From the NCBI GenBank assembly GCA_964646205.1, contig CAZYAZ010000008.1, positions 46,626 through 110,625 on the forward strand: 64,000 bases of DNA. Direction: 5' to 3'. Source of the stretch: UBA8437 sp964646205. Lineage in GTDB: Bacteria > Planctomycetota > Planctomycetia > Planctomycetales > Planctomycetaceae. Shown here in pieces: positions 26,551-34,718 of the stretch (position 1 is the first letter of the stretch; every line of letters begins with the position of its first letter). Under the pieces are notes generated by a model that worked only from the letters and a program-made list of their open reading frames with translations, was not told where the DNA came from and made no database searches. The translations under genes and the position numbers were made by a program.

Positions 26551-27753
26551 TCAGGCTGGGTGCCAGTGGCCACTTCGAAGGGTTCCGGCCAGGTGGCCCG
26601 AGGCAAGGACGGATGCCAGGGACAGGGGTGAGTTGTTGGACGGGGTCACTCCAACGGCGATGGCCTGTTTGCCAGGGGCCAGGGTTCCAAACGAATCAGA
26701 CAGTCCCAGGGCGGCGGCAGCTGTTGAAGTCGCCATGGCCAGAAGGTTTTCAGCTGGAACCGTTGGTGCGAGCCGAGCCAGGAATTGTAGCTCGTTCCAC
26801 ATCGAGAGGTCCGGGTTGGAGCCGCGCCCATCGGTGCCCAGTGCCACCGGGGTGCCCTGTTCAAGGAGACGGGGCCAGGGATGTGGAGGGTGGCCGAAAT
26901 GCGCGTGCGTTCTTGGGCAGTAGACAATCGCGATGTGGCGGTGTTGGCTGAGCCAGGTGATCTCGCGGTCGTTTAACAGGTTGCCGTGGATAACCAGGGG
27001 GTGTCGCAGCTTGGTGAGTGGTGTGAGATAATCAAGTGGACAACTCCCCCTGGGGATGGACGACCCGTCCCATGCGTTCAATGATTCTAGCCGTTCTCGC
27101 ATCGGCCCGGTTCCGTGGGCGAGTAATTCGAGTTCGTCCGGGGATTCAGCAATGTGAGTGGCCAGTGGGACATCTCGAGAAGCGGCCAATCCAACGAGTT
27201 CCTGGTAGAGGTCGGGATGAACCGAGTAGGGGGCGTGAGGGCTGAGGCCCAGGCGACAGTTTTTGGTGGTGTTTCCGTCAAGAAAACCGGAGGCAATAGT
27301 GATTCCTTCGGTGCAGCGGTCGGAACGTAGCCCGATGATCTCTCGAAAGACCACGCAGGTGGGGTCGTCTTCATGTAGCAGGTCTGTCGACCAGTCGGTG
27401 GTGGCGATTTCCCCGACTGCCGCCGTGCCGCACGTGTTCAGTTCGTCGAGGCCGGTCCTGACCGGATTGATGTGATTGGTGCGAGTGCTGCGAGACGTTA
27501 CAACTTCGCCGATCCACGCCGCCATGCCTGCATTGGCTGGGAATGGGGTCGGTGTCGCCGAAAATTCCAGGTGTGTGTGTGTATTCACCAGGCCGGGCAG
27601 GAGTACGACGTTTCCCAGGTCAGTTGCCGTGTTGTCCGGTCCGGGAAAGAGGTCTGTGATCATCCCGTCGCCGACTTCAATCACGCCGCTGGGGATCGGT
27701 GGGCCGTCGCCCGGGACGATGAGCCTGGCGGAGAAACGCACCGGGCCTGTCAC
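26551..27753 (-). CDS. Amidohydrolase, candidate aminodeoxyfutalosine deaminase
   Basis: A 400-residue zinc-dependent amidohydrolase of the SsnA/TRZ-ATZ deaminase group (COG0402-like). Metal ligands are H59 and H61 in NTHTHLEFS, a His in ATHIAESPDE, a His in LVIHGNLL and the Asp in LGTDGRGSNPD; the substrate motif SPHAPYSVH is also present. This group contains the deaminase (MqnX) that converts 6-aminodeoxyfutalosine to futalosine. The gene lies in one operon with mqnA and mqnC, which makes that the best guess; other adenosine or guanine-type deaminases are possible. The start is a GTG overlapping the preceding stop by four bases, with GGGGAG upstream. Confidence 0.85.
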   Translation of the reverse strand: MTGPVRFSARLIVPGDGPPIPSGVIEVGDGMITDLFPGPDNTATDLGNVVLLPGLVNTHTHLEFSATPTPFPANAGMAAWIGEVVTSRSTRTNHINPVRTGLDELNTCGTAAVGEIATTDWSTDLLHEDDPTCVVFREIIGLRSDRCTEGITIASGFLDGNTTKNCRLGLSPHAPYSVHPDLYQELVGLAASRDVPLATHIAESPDELELLAHGTGPMRERLESLNAWDGSSIPRGSCPLDYLTPLTKLRHPLVIHGNLLNDREITWLSQHRHIAIVYCPRTHAHFGHPPHPWPRLLEQGTPVALGTDGRGSNPDLSMWNELQFLARLAPTVPAENLLAMATSTAAAALGLSDSFGTLAPGKQAIAVGVTPSNNSPLSLASVLASGHLAGTLRSGHWHPA

Positions 27754-30083
27754 TGGACACTCCCCGAATCGGAGAGTCGGTTGACGCGGTTGAGCAGGAT
27801 TGTCGAGACGGCCGCAGCCCCGACCAGTAATGGCCAGTCGAACTGAAATCCGTCAGCGTCCACAGAAATCAGCCAGTCGCTCCAGGCGGGCAGCTGATCG
27901 GGCACGTCCCAGCGTTCTTTCAAGACTGAAATCCCATTGAAAGTGAGATGGAAGGCGAGGCCAGGCCAGATGCTGCCGGTGCGGAGTGCCATAAGGCCCA
28001 GGACAAGTCCGAGCAGGGTCGCGTAGAAAACCTGCTGGGGAATCATGTGTACCGCGCCAAAGGCAAAGGCCGAGAGAACAACGGCCATGCGGCGACGGCC
28101 GGGGCGATCCAGGGCCGACAGCACAAAACCACGGAACAGAAATTCCTCGCAAACGGCGGGTGTGACGGCCACGGCCAGGAGGACGAGCCAGGCTGGCTGA
28201 GACACTCCGAGCATGGATCGCAAGAACTCCAAGCTCCCGTCGGGAAGGCCGGGGGGAAAGAACCATTGCAGGTGATGCATCAGTTCCTCGACCAACGGAT
28301 GCAGGGCAAAGGCCAGAATGACGCCGTAGGCAATCGACGTGAGGCCGGTCCGTCTGAGGCGAAGTGTGCCTTTTGCATCGGTTAGTAGCGCGGTGGCTGC
28401 CAGGCAGGCTGGGCCAAGAAACAGAAGCAGTTGCTGGAGTATCAACATCCAGATCGCCGCCCGAGGACGGTCGTCCGGAGACAATGACGTGAGCCAGGCT
28501 CCCAGGGGGGGCATCAGCAGCAACTGGCCGAGCAGTCCGAAGGTCAGGCAGGCCAGTGCCAGGCCGGGGCCGGGACGTGACGGTTTGTGGGTCCGGAGCC
28601 GCCGAAGCCAGAGTCGGATGTCAAATCGTTCGGCTTCCCGGAACAACACCGTTTCGCTGTGAAACTGCGAGACAGCCCACCACAGCGCGAGTCCGGCGTA
28701 GATGAAACTGGCTCCCAACACCACGGGGAGGTACGCCAGATTCTCGGGAGCCGTAGGGTCGATCATCAGTTGCTTGAGGAGCAGAACGGGGCCGATGACC
28801 GGAAGCACAGAATGGAACGGCTGGATTTCGGCACCGGGTGAGGCCGCCAGGGCCACCAGCATCAATACGACAACCATCAAAGGGGAGAGGTAGTATTGTC
28901 CCTCGCGGGTGCTGCGGGCGAAGGTGGCCAGTGCCAAGCTGAGCGCACTGAACAGCGCCGCCAACGGGAAAATCATGACCAGGATCCAGAGCATGCCGGG
29001 GTTGACCGGGTTGGCAACGGCATCCTGAGCATTGGGGACTACTTCGCTCGAGAGTTGAACCATGTAGGTGGCGGTCAGGCCGAGACTGATCAGGTTCAGG
29101 ATCCCGGTGGCGAGGCTGAAGACGAGGATGGTCAAAAACTTGGCCAGCACCAGTTCGATGCGTTGGGCTGGGCTGATCAGCAGCGTCTCCATGGTGCCCC
29201 GTTCTTTTTCTCCCGCCGCGAGGTCAACAGCGGGATAGAAGGCTCCGGTGACAGTCATGACGACCAAAATCACCGGAAAGAGTTTGCTCCAGACCAATGC
29301 GGAGTCCTGGCCGTTGGCGGTGACCCTGACCACCGAGGCATTGACCGGTGAGGGAAGGGATCGTGGAAGTCCGGCAACCTCAAGCCTGAGTCGCAACAGT
29401 TCGTTTTCCCAGGCCCCGAAGACTTCCTGGACTCGCCGTGAGGCGATCAGTGACTTTTCATCGCCGCTGACAAGGATCACCGGTCGAGGATATTCCGACG
29501 GATCTTCTGCGGTGCGTTCTCTGGAGACGATCTGCCGGTTGACCTCTTCGAGGGAATTGGCAAACCCATCCGGAACCACAACAAGGACAGCGATTTCTGC
29601 GTCACGGAGCGAAGAGTTGATCGAGTCATTGATCTGTTGCAGTGATTCCGGGATCTCACCGGAGGATTGCCCCGTCGTGGTGCCCGAAGCATTGAGCAGT
29701 CGCGTTCGTTGTTGGTAGAGGTCGTGGACATGGCGAGCGGTTTTCAGTCGGTTGGCAACCGATGGGCTGGTGTTGTGTTGGCCTGTCGATTCGACCTTCA
29801 ACCGTGAGGCATCCTTCGGGTTTGCAAACCAGCGAACAGCAAACGTCGACCCAACAATCAATTCTGGTTCGGGTAGCGAGTCCGCCCCCAGAACAACCAC
29901 GGTCCTGGGTTTTTCGCTGAAAATGACAGCCATCTGCAACATGCCGATGCCCAGGGCCGGGTACAGCAAGATCGGGAACGCCATCACCATGAACAGGGTG
30001 CGACGGTCCCTCAGTTGGTCGCGAAATTCACGTTTGAAGATGACCCGGATTTTCCGGATGTCCAGCCGGGGATGAGAGGTCAT
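27750..30083 (-). CDS. ABC-2 permease fused to CPBP intramembrane protease
   Basis: A 777-residue membrane protein with two parts. Residues 1 to about 480 are a NatB/ABC-2 permease: one N-terminal helix, a large extracytoplasmic domain and five helices, including the AGEKERGTMETLLISP coupling segment. Residues about 540-777 are a CPBP (Rce1-like) protease: EEFLFRG at 646-652, FGAVH near 675-679, and HLTFNG near 712-717, which give the two Glu, Arg, His and Asn expected in the active site. The permease and protease are in one unbroken frame. Such fusions are known from planctomycetes, with no established substrate. It overlaps the ATPase gene by four bases and the amidohydrolase by four. Confidence 0.9.
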   Translation of the reverse strand: MTSHPRLDIRKIRVIFKREFRDQLRDRRTLFMVMAFPILLYPALGIGMLQMAVIFSEKPRTVVVLGADSLPEPELIVGSTFAVRWFANPKDASRLKVESTGQHNTSPSVANRLKTARHVHDLYQQRTRLLNASGTTTGQSSGEIPESLQQINDSINSSLRDAEIAVLVVVPDGFANSLEEVNRQIVSRERTAEDPSEYPRPVILVSGDEKSLIASRRVQEVFGAWENELLRLRLEVAGLPRSLPSPVNASVVRVTANGQDSALVWSKLFPVILVVMTVTGAFYPAVDLAAGEKERGTMETLLISPAQRIELVLAKFLTILVFSLATGILNLISLGLTATYMVQLSSEVVPNAQDAVANPVNPGMLWILVMIFPLAALFSALSLALATFARSTREGQYYLSPLMVVVLMLVALAASPGAEIQPFHSVLPVIGPVLLLKQLMIDPTAPENLAYLPVVLGASFIYAGLALWWAVSQFHSETVLFREAERFDIRLWLRRLRTHKPSRPGPGLALACLTFGLLGQLLLMPPLGAWLTSLSPDDRPRAAIWMLILQQLLLFLGPACLAATALLTDAKGTLRLRRTGLTSIAYGVILAFALHPLVEELMHHLQWFFPPGLPDGSLEFLRSMLGVSQPAWLVLLAVAVTPAVCEEFLFRGFVLSALDRPGRRRMAVVLSAFAFGAVHMIPQQVFYATLLGLVLGLMALRTGSIWPGLAFHLTFNGISVLKERWDVPDQLPAWSDWLISVDADGFQFDWPLLVGAAAVSTILLNRVNRLSDSGSVQ

Positions 30084-30886
30084 GGGTTGACCTCCGGGGC
30101 TCCGCGGTGGGGCTGCGGCGAGGTGGTGGTCGAGTTGTCTTCCTGGGTGGCATCAAAGTGAGAGACGAGTTCGAAGAACAATTCTTCGAGATCCGGTTGG
30201 TGGGAGGCTGCCAGCAACTCGTCCTGGGTGCCCATCGCCAGGATGCGGCCACGGTGGATGATTGCCAGGCGATCACACAAACGTTCTGCCTCTCGCATGA
30301 TGTGTGTCGAATAGATGATGCATTTCCCCTGGCTTTTGAGTGTCTCGACGGTGTCGATGACGGCTCGGGCGACCAGGACATCAAGGCCGTTGGTGGGTTC
30401 GTCGAAGATCAACACCGGGGGATCATGAATCAAAGCGCGTGCGATGGAGACCTTTTGTCGCATTCCGGTTGAGAGTCGGCCGGTGAGCGTGTCAGCAAAA
30501 TCGTGCATTGACAGCGTGGTGAAGATCTCCTGAATTCTGGCAGAGAGCCGGTCGTCGTCGAGGCCGTAGAGTTGGCCAAAGTATTCGACGGTTTCCCGAG
30601 CCGTCATGCGGTCGTAGAGCCCCGTGGTTCCCGAAAGAAAACCGATACGGGATCTGACGGCATCAGGATTGGTGACGATGTCGCACCCGTCGACTGATGC
30701 TGTGCCGGAGGTGGGGCTCAGTACCGTTGACAACAGCCTGAGGCAGGTGGTTTTGCCGGCCCCGTTGGGTCCGAGCAGTCCAAACACTTCACCGGCAGAG
30801 ACATCAAAACAGACACTGTCCAGAGCCACGACTTCGCCCTGGTGCAGGTCAGGAAACCGTTTGGAGAGGTCCTGGACTTTGATCAT
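30080..30886 (-). CDS. ABC transporter ATP-binding protein (NatA-like)
   Basis: A 268-residue ATPase partner of the permease fusion. Walker A is LLGPNGAGKTTCLRLL (about 34-49), the signature is LSTGMRQKVSIARAL, Walker B is VLIFDEPTNGLD and the switch His is in YSTHIMREAE. It is of the NatA/CcmA type used by ABC-2 exporters. The C-terminal 20 residues are rich in Thr, Ser and Pro. It is translationally coupled on both sides: its ATG overlaps the mqnC stop and its TGA overlaps the permease ATG. Confidence 0.95.
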   Translation of the reverse strand: MIKVQDLSKRFPDLHQGEVVALDSVCFDVSAGEVFGLLGPNGAGKTTCLRLLSTVLSPTSGTASVDGCDIVTNPDAVRSRIGFLSGTTGLYDRMTARETVEYFGQLYGLDDDRLSARIQEIFTTLSMHDFADTLTGRLSTGMRQKVSIARALIHDPPVLIFDEPTNGLDVLVARAVIDTVETLKSQGKCIIYSTHIMREAERLCDRLAIIHRGRILAMGTQDELLAASHQPDLEELFFELVSHFDATQEDNSTTTSPQPHRGAPEVNP

Positions 30887-32007
30887 GCGGAGACATCGAC
30901 CAGCGGTGGAGAATCGATGTATTCGTAGAACACGTTCCGCTGGCGGGGTGTGTAACCGGACTCTTCGATGCAGCGACGGATTGTTTCCAACGAGAGTTGG
31001 TAGACCGTTCCCGCCTCAGCCACGACGTTTTCCTCAATCATCAGGCTTCCCATGTCGTTGGCGCCAAACGATAGGGCCATTTGTCCGATCTTCTCACCCT
31101 GGGTCACCCAGGACGACTGGATGTTCGGGACGTTGTCCAAGTACAGCCGGGCAACCGCTTGAGTTTTGAGATATTCAAACGCTCCGGCCGGCGGGATCTC
31201 TGACATGTCCACCCCGTCGCGGCGGTTGCCGAACCACGGAGGCGTGTTGGGTGGTTGCATCGTCCAGCAGATGAAAGCTGTGAAGCCACCAGTTTCGTCT
31301 TGGAGGGAACGGATACGTTCGAGATGCTCGATTCTCTCGGCAAGAGTTTCGACGTGGCCAAACATCATTGTCGCCGAGGATCGGCCGCCGAGATTGTGCC
31401 ACACCCGATGGACATCCAGCCAGTCGTCGGTGAGACACTTGCCACGGGTGATCAATTTCCGCACTCGATCAACCAGGATCTCGCCACCACCACCGGGCAG
31501 GCTGCCAAGCCCGGCTTCCTGGAGGCGAGCGAGAACGGTTTTCAGCGGCAATTTACTGATCTTGCTGAAATGACAAATCTCCGGCGGGCTGAACGCGTGA
31601 ATGTTGATTGACGGGAAACGCTCACGAATGCCTCGCAGCATGTCCTCGTACCATTCCAGCGGAAGCGTTGGATGCAGTCCGCCCTGCATCAGGATCTGGT
31701 CACCACCCAGGTCCAGGGTCTCCTGGATTTTTGCGTGAAGCACCTCCGTGGACAGCACGTACATTTCTGGATGATCGGCCGGACGGTAAAAGGCACAAAA
31801 GTCGCAGACCGCCGTGCAGGCGTTGCTGTAGTTGATGTTCCGGTCGATGTTGTAGGTGCGGAAGGGTTCAGGATGCAGCCGACGAGTGACCGCATCGGCC
31901 GCGGTTCCCAGGGCCGCCAGGTCGTGGCTCTCGAGTAGCAACAAGCCTTCGGCGGGGGTGAGTCGGTTGCCCAGAATGGCTTTTTTGAGCAAATCGGGTT
32001 GGTTCAT
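30883..32007 (-). CDS. mqnC: Cyclic dehypoxanthinyl futalosine synthase
   Basis: MqnC is the radical SAM enzyme that cyclises dehypoxanthine futalosine in the futalosine route to menaquinone. The cluster-binding motif CTAVCDFCAFYR lies near residues 60-71, followed by QGGLHPTLPLEWYEDML, HAFSPPEI, LPGGGGEIL and FGHVET as in the family. The frame is open to 32256, but those 83 codons lie inside mqnA; the ATG at 32007 (MNQPDLLKKAIL) gives the normal 374 residues. It follows mqnA by 34 bases and its TGA overlaps the ABC ATPase start. Confidence 0.94.
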   Translation of the reverse strand: MNQPDLLKKAILGNRLTPAEGLLLLESHDLAALGTAADAVTRRLHPEPFRTYNIDRNINYSNACTAVCDFCAFYRPADHPEMYVLSTEVLHAKIQETLDLGGDQILMQGGLHPTLPLEWYEDMLRGIRERFPSINIHAFSPPEICHFSKISKLPLKTVLARLQEAGLGSLPGGGGEILVDRVRKLITRGKCLTDDWLDVHRVWHNLGGRSSATMMFGHVETLAERIEHLERIRSLQDETGGFTAFICWTMQPPNTPPWFGNRRDGVDMSEIPPAGAFEYLKTQAVARLYLDNVPNIQSSWVTQGEKIGQMALSFGANDMGSLMIEENVVAEAGTVYQLSLETIRRCIEESGYTPRQRNVFYEYIDSPPLVDVSA

Positions 32008-32041
32008 GGTGTGTGCGCAGGATGAAATTTCGGCGGGAGTG

Positions 32042-32959
32042 TTAATTGCGATGGAGCAGTGATTGTTCAACCGGGTTGGAGCCACGAAAAACAAGGTCGA
32101 CCCCTTCGGGAACCAGACCCTGTGCAACCGCCAGTCGCTGGAACAACTCCATTCCGTGTCGTTCGGCGGGACCAAGATGGAAGTGGAGATTGTCGCGGAG
32201 ATAGGCGGATGCCGAGTCTGCCGGGATGCCCAATTCAAATGATTCTCGTTCGGCAATCTGGTTGAGATGCTCTAGACCCCGGTCCCGTGCCGCAGCCAGC
32301 GCGTCTTCGACAGCACCCAGCACAGTGCCGCGCCGCGTGGCCCACAGCGCGAAAACAAAAGGCAGTCCCGTCCACTGACTCCAGACGTCTCCCAGGTCCC
32401 AAGTTTCAACAAATGTCTCTTTGAGTGGATGCATGGCACGATCACCGATCAACACCACGGCGTCAGCCGTGCTGGCATCGACGGTTTCACCCAATGGAAG
32501 CGGTTCAAGTTCCGGGTGAAGCCCAAACCGTTCTGCCAGTAGAACCCGAGCTAGAGTGGCGCTGGTCCGTGATCCTTCGTCGAGAGCCAGTGTCGATATA
32601 TTCGAGATTGCTACGCGACTGTAGAGTTTCACCGAAAGAACCGGTCCGTGAGTGGCCACACAGGCGTCGGTGACCACCTCGTAGTCGGGATCGCGGAAGC
32701 ACTCGATGGAAGGGATGAGTGCCACATCAAGAAGACCAGTTTCGAGGTCGTCTGCCAGCCGGCTTGGGTAGTCGAGAACCAGGTCGGCGGTGGGCGCCAC
32801 GCGGCGCAGATCCTCTGCCAGCCCCTCAATCAGGGGTTTGGAATTCAGATAATTAACCGCACCAATCCGGATCGGACCCGGAGCAGTGGAGCCCAACTGG
32901 TTCATACGACCAGGTGCCTCACCAACGGCAAAAGTAGGGAAAGTGGCAGGAACCCGCAT
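32042..32959 (-). CDS. mqnA: Chorismate dehydratase of the futalosine pathway
   Basis: MqnA removes water from chorismate to give 3-[(1-carboxyvinyl)oxy]benzoate, the entry to futalosine-type menaquinone synthesis. The 305-residue protein has the family start IRIGAVNYLNSKPLIEGL (near residue 29) and the middle block ALIPSIECFRDPDY. I place the start at the ATG at 32959 because GGGAGG lies seven bases upstream; the frame is open to 33196 and an inner ATG at 32905 also exists. It heads the operon of mqnC, the ABC exporter, the amidohydrolase, two unknown proteins and the methyltransferase. Confidence 0.93.
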   Translation of the reverse strand: MRVPATFPTFAVGEAPGRMNQLGSTAPGPIRIGAVNYLNSKPLIEGLAEDLRRVAPTADLVLDYPSRLADDLETGLLDVALIPSIECFRDPDYEVVTDACVATHGPVLSVKLYSRVAISNISTLALDEGSRTSATLARVLLAERFGLHPELEPLPLGETVDASTADAVVLIGDRAMHPLKETFVETWDLGDVWSQWTGLPFVFALWATRRGTVLGAVEDALAAARDRGLEHLNQIAERESFELGIPADSASAYLRDNLHFHLGPAERHGMELFQRLAVAQGLVPEGVDLVFRGSNPVEQSLLHRN

Positions 32960-32974
32960 TATAAACCCTCCCGG
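32957..32974 (-). promoter_or_regulatory. Ribosome binding site that fixes the mqnA start
   Basis: On the minus strand GGGAGG is followed by GTTTATA and ATG at 32959. It is the strongest ribosome site in the neighbourhood and decides between three possible ATG codons. Confidence 0.65.
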
Positions 32975-33332
32975 TGCGTCACTGGAACCTTCTCGCCTTC
33001 GACATTCGTCGGAATTGAAATCCTCCGTTTTGATTAACCGTGTCCCCGGGGCGTGGGTTAACTTCCTGGCCAGTTGGTTACGAGTGAGTCTTGCCGGTCG
33101 GATTGAAAAAGTGGAGCCGTTCTCGGCACGCTTAGTGGCCGATACTGAGTAAAGCGGCGACGTATCGGCGAAAACTGATGTAAAAAGTTGACTCAAACGA
33201 GGACGACAGATACCATTTCGATCTGCGAAGCGAATGTGGTGTGTCGCTCGTGGCCGCTGTCTTTGGCTCGTGGATTGACGATCGATCTTGGCTTAGGCGG
33301 TGGCAAACATTGGCATTTGACGGAGTCGAAAC
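32960..33332. other. Divergent intergenic region, mqnA / DUF1501
   Basis: A gap of 373 bases between mqnA (minus) and the DUF1501 gene (plus). Apart from a promoter-like pair on the plus strand and the mqnA ribosome site, I see no gene, tRNA or strong hairpin. An open minus-strand frame crosses most of it, but it reads as the spurious N-terminal extension of mqnA. Confidence 0.6.
33188..33216 (+). promoter_or_regulatory. Candidate sigma-70-type promoter for DUF1501 gene
   Basis: TTGACT at 33188-33193 and TACCAT at 33211-33216 are 17 bases apart. Transcription would begin near 33223 and give a leader of about 110 bases. The same TACCAT box occurs in the proposed gap promoter. Confidence 0.45.
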
Positions 33333-34634
33333 ATGCTGACCCTGAATACAGACCGTAAATATCGCGATTGTGACGGGACAACACGTCGAGATTTTATCCG
33401 AGTTGGCGGTTTGGGATCGCTGAGCCTGTCAGGACTGTTGCAGGCTCGTTCGGCGAAAGCGGCTAACACGGGGCAGTCAGGAAAACAGACGTCGGTGGTG
33501 TGGTTGTGGCTGGGTGGTGGGCCAACCCATGTTGAGACTTTCGATCCCAAGATGACAGCCCCGGTTGAATACCGCAGTGTGACCGGCGAGGTGACGACTC
33601 GAATTCCGGGTGTCACGCTGGGGGGCAATTTTTCAGGAATGGCCCAGGTGGCTGACAAGATGGCGTTTGTCCGGTCATTCCACCACGGCAACAGTGGCCA
33701 CGGTGGTGGCACTCACTGGGTGATGACCGGTTACAACAATCGCGGAATCGACAATGGTGGATTGCCGTCACGGCCGTCGATCGGGTCAATCGCGGCCAAG
33801 CACCGGGGTGCCAACCACCCGGAGACGGGGATGCCGACCTACATCCGGCTGAGTGGTATCGGTTCGGATGGACCAGCTTTTCTGGGGACATCGTACGCGC
33901 CTTTTGGGACCAGTGGCGAGGCCCGGAAAAACATGAGCCTGCAGACCCAGGTGGGGCGGCTGGAGGACCGTCGCGGCCTGTTGACCGGTCTGGATCGTTT
34001 GCGGCGAACAGCCGATCGGCAGGGAGTCGTCGAGGGCCTCAACGCTTTTGAGCAACAGGCTTTCAATCTTGTTTTGGGCAAGGCACCACAGGCATTCGAC
34101 CTGAAAAAAGAGGATCCTCGGACCGTGGCCAAATACGGTGGTGGCTTGGGAAGTAGCCTGTTGATGGCTCGCCGCTTGTGTGAGGCTGGTTGTGGCTTCG
34201 TCACGCTGGGTTACGGTGGCTGGGACATGCACGGAAATATTCAAAAATCAATGAACGGTCGTGGCCCCGTCGTCGACAAGGCTGTCTCGGCATTCGTCGA
34301 CGATGTCAGTCAGCGAGGGCTCTCGGACCGCATCTTGCTGGTCGTCACCGGAGAGTTCGGCCGGACTCCGAAGATCAATCGCAACAAGGGGCGAGATCAC
34401 TGGGCTCCGCTCTCGACGTTGGCGCTTGCCGGCGGTGGATTGCAGATGGGTCAGACGGTCGGAGAATCCGACGCGAAGTTGTACCGGCCAAAATCCAATC
34501 CGGTCACTCCTCAAGACTTGATGGCCACTGTCTTTCATGTGCTGGGGATGGATCACCGGTTGCAGTTCAGCGACCAGGGCGGCCGTCCGGTTTACATGAT
34601 CGAGGATGGCGATCCAATCAAGAGCCTGATCTAA
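33333..34634 (+). CDS. DUF1501 domain protein with Tat signal (second copy)
   Basis: A 433-residue DUF1501 family protein, sulfatase-like in fold, with a twin-arginine leader TTRRDFIRVGGLGSLSLSG near residues 18-36. Conserved blocks include WLWLGGGPTHVETFDPKM, RSFHHGNSGHGGGTHWVMTG, YGGWDMHGN and VVTGEFGRTPKINRNKGRDHW. The His, Asp and Glu residues in these blocks are the likely metal ligands. It differs from the copy at 12576-13949, so this is not a recent duplication. It is a single gene with its own candidate promoter and a strong intrinsic terminator 24 bases after the stop. Confidence 0.9.
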   Translation: MLTLNTDRKYRDCDGTTRRDFIRVGGLGSLSLSGLLQARSAKAANTGQSGKQTSVVWLWLGGGPTHVETFDPKMTAPVEYRSVTGEVTTRIPGVTLGGNFSGMAQVADKMAFVRSFHHGNSGHGGGTHWVMTGYNNRGIDNGGLPSRPSIGSIAAKHRGANHPETGMPTYIRLSGIGSDGPAFLGTSYAPFGTSGEARKNMSLQTQVGRLEDRRGLLTGLDRLRRTADRQGVVEGLNAFEQQAFNLVLGKAPQAFDLKKEDPRTVAKYGGGLGSSLLMARRLCEAGCGFVTLGYGGWDMHGNIQKSMNGRGPVVDKAVSAFVDDVSQRGLSDRILLVVTGEFGRTPKINRNKGRDHWAPLSTLALAGGGLQMGQTVGESDAKLYRPKSNPVTPQDLMATVFHVLGMDHRLQFSDQGGRPVYMIEDGDPIKSLI

Positions 34635-34651
34635 GCTGCTTGGATCGGGAG

Positions 34652-34695
34652 AAAAAAAGCCCCGGCCTGGTGCCACGCCAGGCCGGGGCTTTTTT
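34652..34695. terminator. Strong bidirectional intrinsic terminator
   Basis: A perfect 12-bp GC-rich stem (GCCCCGGCCTGG at 34659-34670 with its complement at 34678-34689) closes a 7-base loop, flanked by seven As on the left and six Ts on the right. It serves the DUF1501 gene on the plus strand and the convergent LptF/G gene on the minus strand. Confidence 0.93.
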
Positions 34696-34718
34696 CGTGT
34701 TGAGGCTACGGTGTCGGT

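Noticed and set aside
32008..32256. An N-terminal extension of mqnC.
   Set aside because: It lies inside mqnA and has no family similarity; the ATG at 32007 gives the normal protein.
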